NCBI RefSeq assembly: GCF_000092065.1
Contig: NC_009355.1
Coordinates: forward strand, 62,001-126,000
From: Ostreococcus lucimarinus CCE9901
Lineage: Eukaryota; Chlorophyta; Mamiellophyceae; Mamiellales; Bathycoccaceae
Length of the DNA: 64,000 nt
Direction of reading: 5' to 3'
Shown piece by piece: positions 55,201 through 63,249 of the stretch. A program made the translations under genes and the position numbers. Every line of letters starts with the position of its first letter. Position 1 is the stretch's first letter. The notes below the pieces were generated by a model. The model was given only the letters and a program-made list of their open reading frames with translations, was not told the DNA's origin and made no database searches.

Positions 55201-58200
55201 GCACGGCGGGCGCCGCGCGTGCAGACGCCTTGAGTGACTCAATCTTCGCGTCATACTCTCGCTTGGTCTTCTGCATTTCCGTCAGCTGCGACTCGAGCGC
55301 GCTGATCTTGGCCTGCTGAGCCTTCATCAGCTTGTCGTCCGTGGAACCGCCCTCGAATGTGTACTTGATAAACTGCGGAAGTGTGTACTTCACACCGTTC
55401 TTCGACGCAGTCTTGAGCGACTGAAGTTCGGCTTTCGCCGCGTCGACTTGACCTCGGAGTTCGAGTTCGATCGACGAGCGCTTGGAGAGCTGCGCCTGCA
55501 GGTCGGACACGACGCTCGAGAGACCATCACTACCAGACGCCTTGGACATTGATGCCTTGAGCTCCTCGAGTTCACGCAGCGATGCGTCGAGCTGCGCCTT
55601 CTCGGCCGCCGCCGCCGCTTGCAGCTTGGCATTATCAGCGAGGATCGTCGCGACAGCCGCCTCAACTTGCTCTTCGGCATCGTTTTCGGCATCCTGCAGC
55701 TTCTTGTTGAGGGCGTCGATTTCGGCGCTTCTGTCAGAAACACCGGTCGTAGTGCTCGCCTTACTGGCCGCCCGGACTCGTTCGATCTCTTCGTTGTGTG
55801 CCTTCTTCAGAGCAACCACGCGCTGCTCAAACTGAATCTGCGCGTCACGAATGGCGTCGTTCACTTGAGCGCTCGTGTCCACAGGTGAACCGGACGACGC
55901 GCGCAATGACGCCTCCAGCTGTTCGTTCTCAGCCTTGAGCTCAGCGACGGCCTCGACGAGCTGCTCCTCGGCGATGGCTTTTTGCTCTTGCAAACGCCAC
56001 GACTGCTCAGACAGCTGCTTCTTGAGATCCAGGATCATGGCATCCTTCGCCGCTGACTCGTCGCTCCCAGCGGTCGTCGCCGCGGGCACGGCGGGCGCCG
56101 CGCGTGCAGACGCCTTGAGTGACTCAATCTTCGCGTCATACTCTCGCTTGGTCTTCTGCATTTCCGTCAGCTGCGACTCGAGCGCGCTGATCTTGGCCTC
56201 TAGCGCGTTAACATTCGCAGTGTTTTCCGGTGTTTTTCTAGACGTGTCTTCGAATTTGTAAGTAATGCTTTCCGGCGAAGTGTACTTGACGGTCTGCTGT
56301 GCGGATGCTATCTGATTTCGGAGATCACGCTCAACTTCGGTTCGCTCGCGCAGCTGCCGCTGGAGCTCCGTAATCTCCGCCGACACGTCCACGCCCGGTG
56401 TGTCTGATTTGATTAAAGCCTTCAGCTCTTCGAGCTCGCACAGGGACGCGTCGAGCTGCGACTTTGCAGCGTCAACCGCGGCTTGCAGCCGGTCTTTATC
56501 AGCAACGATTTCCGCTACCGCGCGCTTTACTGCCTCTTCGCGTTCTTTTTGCGCATCTTCCAACTGCTTATTGAGCGCGGCGACCTGCGCGTCCACATCT
56601 TTGCTACTACTCGAGCTGGATGAGGCTTGTAAATCCGCAATCTTTTGTTCGTACGACTGCCTGAGCTGCTTCAGCTGTGCATCCTTCATGAGCTCAACGT
56701 CCTTGATCTTTTTCTCCCAGTATGCAGGAGATTCCACAGCGTGGGTGCTGGCCTTACTGGCCGCCCGGACTCGTTCGATCTCTTCGTTGTGCGCCTTCTT
56801 CAGAGCAACCACGCGCTGCTCAAACTGAATCTGCGCGTCACGAATGGCGTCGTTCAGCTGAACTCTTGCTTCGGCAGTTGAGCTGGACGATGCGCGCAAT
56901 GAAGCCTCCAGCTGTTCGTTCTCAGCCTTGAGCTCAGCGACGGCCTCGACGAGCTGCTCCTCGGCAATTGCCATGTTCTCAGACAGCTGCTTCTTGAGAT
57001 CTATGATTTCTTCGTTAGCGTCAAACTGGTTCAATCTCTTAACCGCCTCGGCGCGCATCATTTTGTACATCGCGTTACGTTCTCCAGTTGTGGATTTAAG
57101 AGCTGACTCGAGTTGTACCTTGCTAGCTTCAGCAAGCGACTGGATTTCAGCAACCGCTCGAACGAGCATATCATCATACATCTCCTTGAGCGTAGTTACA
57201 TCCTGTTTTACCGCGTCCTGCTCTGAAGCAAGATTCGATTTAACGTTGATGCGCTCGGCTTCAAACTGTGCGAGAAGCTGAGCTTTTGACGCTTCACTCT
57301 CGTTCAACTTGGAGATAGCGTCACGTGCGCGATCCTCCGCTTGCGTGACTCTTCTATCCGACTCTCTACGTGCGTCTTCTAATGCTGTCGCGTGAGCAGC
57401 GGCTGTAGTCTGTATCGCCATCTGATGCGCCTGTTCGAGGGCTTTTATTTTGGCTGGTGCGTCATCCTTCGTCGCGCTCCTTTTAAGGCGCTCTAGCTCT
57501 TCGTTGTGCGCCTTCTTCAGAGCAACCACACGCTGCTCAAACTGGATCTGCGCGTCACGAATGGCGTCGTTCATCTTCTTGCTACTCGAAACTTCGCTTA
57601 TGGCAACTTCACTTTGAAGCCGCGTCAAAGTTCGCTCGCTCGCTTTGCGCATCTCAGAGTCGAACATCGACTTGAGCGCACGACGCTCGCCCGCAACTCC
57701 ACGCACAGCTTCGTCACGAACTGCGTCAACGTCCACGTCGTTTCGCATTTCGACCGGAGATACCGCGACCTGAGATTTCTTTGAAACCTTGACTCGTTCG
57801 ATCTCTTCGTTGTGCGCCTTCTTCAGAGCAACCACGCGCTGCTCAAAGTTAAGCTGCTCCTCACGGAGTGCCGCGTTAAATTGATCGACGCTCAGCGCGC
57901 TCTGGCTCGGCTTTGAGGCGTTACTCGCCTTGACTCGTTCGATCTCTTCGTTGTGCGCCTTCTTCAGAGCAACCACGCGCTGCTCAAAGTTAAGCTGCTC
58001 CTCACGGAGTGCCGCGTTAAATTGATCGACGCTCAGCGCGCTCTGGCTCGGCTTTGAGGCGTTACTCGCCTTGACTCGTTCGATCTCTTCGTTGTGCGCC
58101 TTCTTCAGAGCAACCACGCGCTGCTCAAATTTAAGCTGCTCCTCACGGAGTGCCGCGTTGAATTGATCGACGCTCAGCGCGCTCTGGCTCGGCTTTGAGG

Positions 58201-60307
58201 CGTTACTCGCCTTGACTCGTTCGATCTCTTCGCTGTGCGCCTTCTTCAGAGCAACCACGCGCTGTTCAAACTGGATCTGCGCGTCACGAATGGCATCGTT
58301 CGCTTGAGCGCTTACATCGACAACCGATGTGACTGGATCGGCGCGCTCAACTGGAGCGCCGCGCTCGATGTTGCGTCCAGGACTGGCCTTGTTCATCTCC
58401 GAATCAAGAAGCGCCTTTAGCGCTCGTCGCTCCCCAGCGGCACCGCGCATCGCGCTGTCGTACTTGGCCACGAGAGAGCTAATTTCAACTTCAGCCTCGG
58501 CACGTATTTCGGCAATCTTCGAAAGGAACTCGTCCTGAGTCGTCGAGTCACTGTCTTGAATCAGTCCCGCCACCGGCTCCCGTACTTTTGAGAGCGTGGC
58601 GGCAAAATCGGCCCGCTCTTTCACAATTCTCTCGCTATAAGACGCACAAATCGCTTTCAGTTGATCTTCGAGGAATGACAGGCGTTCTCCAGAGGTGACC
58701 TTCGCAAGAGCCAATTCTGACCGAAGCGTCGCCAGGTGCATGCGCTGCAGGTCACGTGATGCGCGATACTTGCTTGCTTCACTTCTTCCAAGTTCGCGTT
58801 CAGCGCGAATCAAGCCACGCGCGGCTCTAATTTCGATTTCATGACGCGTCGCCATAGATTTGTTCACCTCTTTCGCTTCGTGCAAAGCATCCTCAGCAAT
58901 ATTCAGCGCTTTCTCAAGCCTCTCGATGCTGCCCTTCAGCGTAACCTCTTGCGCGTGGAAGGCAGCTTCGTTTGCTTTGATGGCGGTTTCGTGCTCCTCT
59001 TTCATCTTTACGAGCACACGTTGAAGTTCTTCGGTGCTTTGTCCTCCCGCGCCGGCGCTTGAAAGCGAATCGATTTGCACATCCTTCATGTGGCGCTTGA
59101 AGTCGTCGTTCAGAGTCTTGAGGTTATCATTCTTCTCCTTCTTCATGGCGCCGAGCTTTTCGATTTCGGTTTCAAACTCCAGAATCATTGACTGCCGCAG
59201 TACTTCTAAGCGTCGCACCGCGCTACTATCGCTTTCCAAAGGCTGAGCAAGACTGGGCAAACGTTCCAATTTGGATCGCACTTTTTGCACGTCAACGCCA
59301 GAGCGAGAGATACCGAAGCCGATTGCCGCAGCGGCAACTGCAGCCGCAGACGCGATACCAGCTACCGCAGCGGTTTTTGCAACGACTGGCGGAAGCGCAT
59401 TATTGTGACGCAAAGTCATCGAGGTCGCATTTACCGCTGGTAAATTTTGAGCGAACGGGGCGACTGTTGCCGTTTTCACCACATTTTTTGGACGCTCAGC
59501 CACGATCGAGGTCGTCACCTGCGGCACAGTCGGCGACGCCGCGCGCCGATCGGCTGAAAAACTGTGTTTACCTCCGATAAGAGCCACGGCCGTCGCGATA
59601 CCACCGTAAATGAGCTTGGTCTCGGTATCGAATCTCTCAGTCGCGCGCATCATCGTCGTCGCGAGGGATGTCTGTTGTATTTTTTTCCGCACGATGGACG
59701 TCGTTTCTACCGTCTTCTTCACAATACTCGTCGTGGCCTTCATCCCAAGCGCCACGACTTCGTTCGCATCGCTCGATCGTTCGCATCGTTCGCATCGTTC
59801 GCATCGTTCGCATCGCTCGCATCCCTCGCCATCCTCATCGTCGTGCTCGTGCTCGTGCGATTCTTCGTACTCTTCGTACGCCTCGTCCGACATCCACGAG
59901 AACGACGCGAACCCGGGCGCGCTGTCGAACCCAGCCATACCAACTCTCCCCGCCCCCGGTCGCCGAACTTCACGCTCTTCGTCCTCGTCTTCCGCGCCCC
60001 CCCCGACCTCGAGCTCGAGCACTATCTCGTCCACGAGCTTGTATCCGCGAAAACTCGCCGTCCCGACGCCGTTTTCAAACATCGCGCGTCCGATCTCTCC
60101 CGGCTCGTCCCCTCGTCCCGCGCACGTCACCACGCGCCCGACTCGCATCGACGCCCTCCCGCGCGCGCTCGCCCGCGCGTCGCTCGCGCTCGCCCCTCGC
60201 GTCGCGTCGCCGCGCCGCTTCCCTCCCTCTCGCGTCGTCTCCCGCCGCCCCAGCGCGAGCGCGCCGCGCGCGCGCGTCGACATCACCCCGCGATCGACGA
60301 TCGCCAT
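49280..60307 (-). CDS. Giant (3675-residue) membrane-anchored coiled-coil repeat protein, probably plastid
   Basis: An uninterrupted 11,028-bp frame. Residues ~1-66 are basic with Ser/Ala/Thr and few acids, like a transit peptide. Then come an acidic segment with a CER repeat (5x CER, ~165-180), a short hydrophobic stretch (YGGIATAVALIGG, ~232-246), and a longer one (VAKTAAVAGIASAAAVAAAA, ~306-332) that can anchor it. From ~345 to ~3640 it is almost entirely coiled coil, rich in Glu/Lys/Ala/Gln. Within it are repeats of several sizes: 47-residue units, 136-residue pair, 295-residue near-identical copies, and five copies of a KYTLPQ...YKF motif. A module FEQRVVALKKAH occurs eight times. The C-terminus is DYFTQLLDMSNEDK. 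Architecture is reminiscent of thylakoid-associated MFP1, but it is about five times longer and not recognisably homologous. It has no ATPase or motor domain. The alternative starts are residues 9 and 54. Confidence 0.9.
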   Translation of the reverse strand: MAIVDRGVMSTRARGALALGRRETTREGGKRRGDATRGASASDARASARGRASMRVGRVVTCAGRGDEPGEIGRAMFENGVGTASFRGYKLVDEIVLELEVGGGAEDEDEEREVRRPGAGRVGMAGFDSAPGFASFSWMSDEAYEEYEESHEHEHDDEDGEGCERCERCERCERCERSSDANEVVALGMKATTSIVKKTVETTSIVRKKIQQTSLATTMMRATERFDTETKLIYGGIATAVALIGGKHSFSADRRAASPTVPQVTTSIVAERPKNVVKTATVAPFAQNLPAVNATSMTLRHNNALPPVVAKTAAVAGIASAAAVAAAAIGFGISRSGVDVQKVRSKLERLPSLAQPLESDSSAVRRLEVLRQSMILEFETEIEKLGAMKKEKNDNLKTLNDDFKRHMKDVQIDSLSSAGAGGQSTEELQRVLVKMKEEHETAIKANEAAFHAQEVTLKGSIERLEKALNIAEDALHEAKEVNKSMATRHEIEIRAARGLIRAERELGRSEASKYRASRDLQRMHLATLRSELALAKVTSGERLSFLEDQLKAICASYSERIVKERADFAATLSKVREPVAGLIQDSDSTTQDEFLSKIAEIRAEAEVEISSLVAKYDSAMRGAAGERRALKALLDSEMNKASPGRNIERGAPVERADPVTSVVDVSAQANDAIRDAQIQFEQRVVALKKAHSEEIERVKASNASKPSQSALSVDQFNAALREEQLKFEQRVVALKKAHNEEIERVKASNASKPSQSALSVDQFNAALREEQLNFEQRVVALKKAHNEEIERVKASNASKPSQSALSVDQFNAALREEQLNFEQRVVALKKAHNEEIERVKVSKKSQVAVSPVEMRNDVDVDAVRDEAVRGVAGERRALKSMFDSEMRKASERTLTRLQSEVAISEVSSSKKMNDAIRDAQIQFEQRVVALKKAHNEELERLKRSATKDDAPAKIKALEQAHQMAIQTTAAAHATALEDARRESDRRVTQAEDRARDAISKLNESEASKAQLLAQFEAERINVKSNLASEQDAVKQDVTTLKEMYDDMLVRAVAEIQSLAEASKVQLESALKSTTGERNAMYKMMRAEAVKRLNQFDANEEIIDLKKQLSENMAIAEEQLVEAVAELKAENEQLEASLRASSSSTAEARVQLNDAIRDAQIQFEQRVVALKKAHNEEIERVRAASKASTHAVESPAYWEKKIKDVELMKDAQLKQLRQSYEQKIADLQASSSSSSSKDVDAQVAALNKQLEDAQKEREEAVKRAVAEIVADKDRLQAAVDAAKSQLDASLCELEELKALIKSDTPGVDVSAEITELQRQLRERTEVERDLRNQIASAQQTVKYTSPESITYKFEDTSRKTPENTANVNALEAKISALESQLTEMQKTKREYDAKIESLKASARAAPAVPAATTAGSDESAAKDAMILDLKKQLSEQSWRLQEQKAIAEEQLVEAVAELKAENEQLEASLRASSGSPVDTSAQVNDAIRDAQIQFEQRVVALKKAHNEEIERVRAASKASTTTGVSDRSAEIDALNKKLQDAENDAEEQVEAAVATILADNAKLQAAAAAEKAQLDASLRELEELKASMSKASGSDGLSSVVSDLQAQLSKRSSIELELRGQVDAAKAELQSLKTASKNGVKYTLPQFIKYTFEGGSTDDKLMKAQQAKISALESQLTEMQKTKREYDAKIESLKASARAAPAVPAATTAGSDESAAKDAMILDLKKQLSEQSWRLQEQKAIAEEQLVEAVAELKAENEQLEASLRASSGSPVDTSAQVNDAIRDAQIQFEQRVVALKKAHNEEIERVRAASKASTTTGVSDRSAEIDALNKKLQDAENDAEEQVEAAVATILADNAKLQAAAAAEKAQLDASLRELEELKASMSKASGSDGLSSVVSDLQAQLSKRSSIELELRGQVDAAKAELQSLKTASKNGVKYTLPQFIKYTFEGGSTDDKLMKAQQAKISALESQLTEMQKTKREYDAKIESLKASARAAPAVPAATTAGSDESAAKDAMILDLKKQLSEQSWRLQEQKAIAEEHLVEAVASIQAFASSELAQRDASSRSSAGERRALYAMMRNEAIKQSADAMVEFTAEVATAEAQSSIFWEQKIREVEAAKDAQIDRLKQEYQGKIDALQSSTAWVSSDDDEMKKIKAQLAASKSSESELRKRVESTKKDLEDLKQKSKGGIKYTLPQTVTYKFTGNKVDASLEKERDALQAQVTRLESQLDEMQKSKRLYEQTIANMKSTSKTDTETATIDDQVAALKKQLADANESAERELIQAVAEIQASAEADRVALVALVKSEADDRVSQESKLFQEEKEALITAQTLEIETLQNAMKTSLASDETTKVKQAEDLWKAKLEEVERSAKIQADEIAAEYEATVKRLELQLEEVSEGYESTIKKLNKTLKRTATETEAELRLEVTEARKELDAFKRKQQQKREKSVVKYTLPQSVTYKFEGSTGEVKRLKKQRDALQEKLEKLEAEFATQAKRSSPDVEKHIFDLEAQIKAVRAERDQDVLSVTTRLQSEKLDSERRLEKELEKARKGMQKAEEKYKAVLDKAKGDRGGIFASIIGASQGQDASLDAVNAQIKDQTVLLSAAETEARDAQEREVKLREEISRLTLEFEQKSSASANEIAALKAELKDAVSNASSTFAAESETTVKEYKQRISELESKLKSGDDTVAAIAKLQADAQEQLAVTVARLNEERERAVADAETKYALDLARLTENASASFDEDDEMTAAVAQMLRKMAKLEQERDAWQFDSVAWKDQAKSYEANVRSLESERADILVKYQNSQAMLGSRISEMNAMKEKHNDEIVRAVAQTTADATLEFNQKIQESKEHTREVEVLLAALREDFKERVRDSAQLMNKQLKSRERELEKQIRRAHRDYAEQAKKMENVQYRLASVQADEANVRSLESERADILVKYQNSQAMLGSRISEMNAMKEKHNDEIVRAVAQTMADATLEFNQKIQESKEHTREVEVLLAALREDFKERVRDSAQLMNKQLKSRERELEKQIRRAHRDYAEQAKKMENVQYRLASVQAEFAEAEAKWSRSMLLMKEDFERRLKSEQVTLAEKIAFYEQRVGALTDELDVAKKQSSSSKVVSETSVQRPLFEFNKGKVAAERAAREDAERKLRAAQSEMVTLRDQLLAAKEEATKAKEDAALAAEEAALAAEEAAKTSAPSLFERLFGASNRSMKETNASTPTESVIQKSKPAQSPSKVATLERDLEAAVKKLSEFKTAQKAEIEAVEKAMRIESESKLKALESKVSTLENQLANSEKIANQKLASAMEAAKAERDRMEKTLRTEIAAAKKLTESAKLAAQREYIAALREAETTAKKALRDQLAIAAAERSKSEAALRATAKKANDKLKAKIANFENMLNDRDLEIEAKFNAQFDKLVVDFRQEVETLQRAVRDAEKRAGQTGGPPQIVEKVVEKIVEVEKIVEKEVATSTGRRGDADAYAEEIAKTQASLKELRERSEIDIAKLRESYEARLRDTIAAKDAALKASREKALKIVAEEKSKAEKSLRLSVSDREKQLEADRLALERSFEQTATERDEYAVEIKRLRVSLDEAKKRLRDFVNLSDEELKVLEESKKVAGELDDLKSKYAESMGISVQDVEAEDVVKSMTISSLRSVITRKTNTNETKKTAASAVDYFTQLLDMSNEDK
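51168..51983. repeat. 408-bp tandem duplication inside the giant gene
   Basis: Two copies, ~51168-51575 and ~51576-51983, each 136 codons, with a few base changes (for instance Met/Thr in AQ(T/M)ADATLEF and one synonymous difference near 51310/51718). Both keep the frame. Confidence 0.88.
54190..56200. repeat. 885-bp tandem repeat inside the giant gene, two full copies and a partial third
   Basis: Period 885 bp (295 codons). The stretches starting at 54430 and 55315 are nearly identical base for base over their length. A third, partial copy is seen in the truncated unit from ~54190 to 54430. The unit contains a FEQRVVALKKAHNEEIERV module and one KYTLPQFIKYTFEG motif. Confidence 0.9.
57791..58220. 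repeat. 141-bp tandem repeat inside the giant gene, three copies
   Basis: The GACTCGTTCGATCTCTTCG block recurs at 57791, 57932, 58073 and 58214, always 141 bp apart, so three full 47-codon units with few changes. Each codes for ALSVDQFNAALREEQL and FEQRVVALKKAHNEEIERVK. Confidence 0.92.
59775..59822. repeat. 9-bp tandem repeat coding CER CER CER CER CER
   Basis: Five 9-bp units of CGTTCGCAT (last units CGCTCGCAT) on the plus strand, in frame with the giant gene, giving five cysteines spaced three residues apart next to a His/Asp/Glu-rich stretch (ESHEHEHDDEDGEG). Confidence 0.9.
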
Positions 60308-60797
60308 CCTCGCGCGCGCGCGCCCGGCGTCTCCCCGTATCGCGCGCGTCCGACGACGCCACTAATCCAAAACCCGACCGATCGCGTCCCGCGCGCGCGC
60401 GTCCTCGTCGCGTCGCGTCGCTCCGATCGCCCGCGTCGCTCGAATCGCGCTCGCGCGCGTCGGCGTCGACGCGCGTCGATCACTGCGCCGCGCGGCGGCG
60501 CCGCGCGCGACGTCCGCGGTCGATCCGCGTCGCGCGGTCGGTCGGTCGGTCGCCGTTTTATCGCGGCGCGCGCGCGCGCGTCACATGGCGTTCGAGTCGG
60601 TACACTACGACGTCCGCGCGCGTCGTCGTCGCCCCTCGCGCGACGGGTCCGATCGCGACGTCGTCGTCGTCGTCGACGCGCGATCGAGGGTCGACGTCGG
60701 CGCGCGATCGACGCCGCGCGTTTCGCGTCGCGCGCGGGCGCGGCGATCGCGCGCCGACGCGCGATAGGGTCGCGGCGGCGCGAGACGACGACGCGCG
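60308..60797. other. Divergent intergenic region between the giant gene and the isopropylmalate isomerase gene
   Basis: 490 bp, strongly CG-dinucleotide rich (GCGCGCG runs at about 60570-60580), serving as shared promoter region. A 60-codon frame starts at 60585 (MAFESVHYDV), but it soon becomes arginine-rich and has no family support. A leader exon for either gene cannot be excluded. Confidence 0.4.
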
Positions 60798-63110
60798 ATG
60801 GCGACGACGACGACGATGCGCGTCGCGGACGCGAGAGGCGCGATGACGCGAGGCGGCGCGCGATGCGCGCGACGCGCGACGGCGCGACGCGCGACGCGCG
60901 CGACGGCGCGACGCGCGACGGTGGCGAACGCGGGGCAGACGATGTACGATAAAATCATCGACGACCACCGCGTGCGAACGCAGGACGACGGGACGCTGCT
61001 GCTGTACATCGATCGACACATGATACACGAGGTGACGTCGCCGCAAGCGTTCGAGGGGCTGCGAACGGCGGGACGGGCGGTGCGACGACCGGATAACACG
61101 CTGGCGACGGTGGATCACAACGTGCCCACGAGCGACCGGAGCGGGTTCGAGAGCGCGGAGACGTTCATCAAGGAGATGGACTCTCGCGTGCAGGTGTTGC
61201 AGCTGGAGGAGAACGTGGAGGAGTTTGGGGTGACGTATTTCGGGATGGACGATAAGAGACAGGGGATCGTGCACATCATCGGACCGGAACAGGGGTTCAC
61301 GCTGCCGGGGACGACGGTGGTGTGCGGGGACTCGCACACGGCGACGCACGGCGCGTTCGGGGCGCTGGCGTTCGGAATCGGGACGAGCGAGGTCGAACAC
61401 GTGCTCGCGACGCAGACGTTGTTGCAAAAGCCGTCGAAGAATATGCGAATCACGATCGATGGGAAGCTCGGAGATGGGGTGACGAGTAAGGATATTATTT
61501 TGCACATCATCGGCGTCATCGGCACGGCGGGCGGAAACGGCTCCGTGATTGAATTCGCGGGCGAAGCCATTCGCTCGCTCTCCATGGAGGCGCGAATGAG
61601 TATTTGTAACATGGCCATTGAAGGTGGGGCGCGCGCGGGTATGATTGCCCCGGATGAGATCACGTTCGAGTACCTCAAGGGTCGTCCGATGTCGCCTCGA
61701 GGGGAGACGTGGAATCGCGCGGTCGAGTACTGGAAGTCTCTCGCCTCCGACGCGGATTCCAAGTACGATCGCGAGATCGTTATTCCGGCGTCCGATATCG
61801 AACCCACGGTGACTTGGGGGACGTCCCCGCAAGATGTCGTTGGGATTTCGGGCATCGTTCCCGATCCGAAGGACTTCGACGAGGCGCGCGGCAAGTCGAT
61901 GCAACGCGCGCTCGATTACATGGGTCTGACCCCGGGCACTAAGATGCAAGATGTCGTCGTCGACAAGGTGTTCGTCGGCTCGTGCACGAACGGTCGCATC
62001 GAAGACGTGCGCGCGGTCGCCGCGGTGGCCAAAGGTAGAAAGGTTGCCGACAACGTGTACGCCATGGTCGTCCCGGGTTCGGGCATCGTCAAGGAGCAAG
62101 CCGAAGCCGAAGGCTTGGACGTCATCCTCAAGGAAGCTGGCTTCGACTGGCGCGAGCCCGGTTGCTCGATGTGTTTGGCAATGAACCCGGATAAGTTGCT
62201 TCCGGGCGAACGCTGCGCGTCAACCTCCAACCGTAACTTTGAAGGTCGTCAAGGCAACGGCGGTCGCACGCACTTGATGTCGCCGGCGATGGCTGCCGCC
62301 GCGGCCATCACGGGTAAGCTTTGCGACGTCCGCACCCTCGGCTCTGGCGCTGTCTTGACCGGCGAAGATGCTCCGGGTAAGCTCGAAAGCAAGGACTTCT
62401 TATCGGACGCCTTGGTCACTTCCCCGCCGCCGCAAAAGAAGGACAACGGTCCGGCGGGCGCGGGCGGCATGGCCAAGTTTACCACCTTGAAGGGTGTAGC
62501 CGCGGCCATGGAACTTCAGAACATCGACACCGATATGATCATCCCCAAGCAATTCTTGAAGACGATCAAGCGCACCGGCCTCGGAGTCTCTGCGTTTTAC
62601 GAAATGCGTTACGACGAGCAAGGCGTCGAACGCCCGGATTTCGTGTTGAACAACGAGCCGTACCGCAACGCCTCCATTTTGGTCGCCGGTAACAATTTTG
62701 GTTGCGGGTCTTCTCGTGAGCACGCGCCGTGGGCGATTAATGACTTCGGCATTCGATGCATCATCTCCACCGCCTTTGCCGACATCTTCTTCAACAACTG
62801 CTTCAAGAACGCCATGTTGCCAATCGTTCTCGACGAAGCCACCGTGAACACGCTCATGGCGGACGCCAACGCCAAGCAAGAGCTCGAAATCGACTTGCCG
62901 AACCAAGTCGTCATTCGATCAAACGGCGAGAAGATTCCATTCGAAGTCGACGAGTTCCGCAAGCACTGCTTGATCAACGGCTTGGACGACATCGGCTTGA
63001 CGATGCAGCAAGACGCCGACATCGCCGCGTTCGAGGCCAAGCGCACCGAAAACTTCCCGTGGCTCAACGGCGCCGGCTACGTCCAAGGCAGCGCCACCCC
63101 GGCGCGTTAA
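60798..63110 (+). CDS. Isopropylmalate isomerase, fused large and small subunits (LeuC-LeuD), plastid-targeted
   Basis: 770 aa. It converts 2- to 3-isopropylmalate in leucine biosynthesis. The N-terminus (~1-45) is Arg/Ala/Thr-rich, a transit peptide. The large-subunit domain (~48-515) starts [13 protein letters not shown] and has the Fe-S cluster ligands in [10 protein letters not shown] (~393) and GCSMCLAMN (~454 and 457), plus [28 protein letters not shown] ~40-residue linker ([16 protein letters not shown]) leads to the small-subunit domain, with [46 protein letters not shown] and [17 protein letters not shown]. Plants and most bacteria keep the two subunits separate, fungi fuse them in the same order. 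Codon use is regular for a well-expressed gene. Confidence 0.95.
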   Translation: MATTTTMRVADARGAMTRGGARCARRATARRATRATARRATVANAGQTMYDKIIDDHRVRTQDDGTLLLYIDRHMIHEVTSPQAFEGLRTAGRAVRRPDNTLATVDHNVPTSDRSGFESAETFIKEMDSRVQVLQLEENVEEFGVTYFGMDDKRQGIVHIIGPEQGFTLPGTTVVCGDSHTATHGAFGALAFGIGTSEVEHVLATQTLLQKPSKNMRITIDGKLGDGVTSKDIILHIIGVIGTAGGNGSVIEFAGEAIRSLSMEARMSICNMAIEGGARAGMIAPDEITFEYLKGRPMSPRGETWNRAVEYWKSLASDADSKYDREIVIPASDIEPTVTWGTSPQDVVGISGIVPDPKDFDEARGKSMQRALDYMGLTPGTKMQDVVVDKVFVGSCTNGRIEDVRAVAAVAKGRKVADNVYAMVVPGSGIVKEQAEAEGLDVILKEAGFDWREPGCSMCLAMNPDKLLPGERCASTSNRNFEGRQGNGGRTHLMSPAMAAAAAITGKLCDVRTLGSGAVLTGEDAPGKLESKDFLSDALVTSPPPQKKDNGPAGAGGMAKFTTLKGVAAAMELQNIDTDMIIPKQFLKTIKRTGLGVSAFYEMRYDEQGVERPDFVLNNEPYRNASILVAGNNFGCGSSREHAPWAINDFGIRCIISTAFADIFFNNCFKNAMLPIVLDEATVNTLMADANAKQELEIDLPNQVVIRSNGEKIPFEVDEFRKHCLINGLDDIGLTMQQDADIAAFEAKRTENFPWLNGAGYVQGSATPAR

Positions 63111-63249
63111 TACCACGCACGTCGAAACTTTAGCACAACCACACGATTGCAACGATCACGTATTACCACTATCGACGCGCGTCTCCGCCGTCCGCGCTGG
63201 CCCCCTCATCCGCCACCGTCATCCGCACACCACCGCGCGTTTGCCCGAC

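Noticed and set aside
57791-58220. Regularly spaced 141-bp repeats that might look like a CRISPR array or satellite.
   Set aside because: Units are contiguous with no unique spacers, keep the reading frame of the giant gene and code for heptad repeats. This is an intragenic coding repeat.
60585-60767. Short plus-strand ORF (MAFESVHYDV...) in the divergent promoter region upstream of LeuC-LeuD.
   Set aside because: Becomes Arg/Ser low complexity at once, no family match, no splice signal joining it to LeuC-LeuD.
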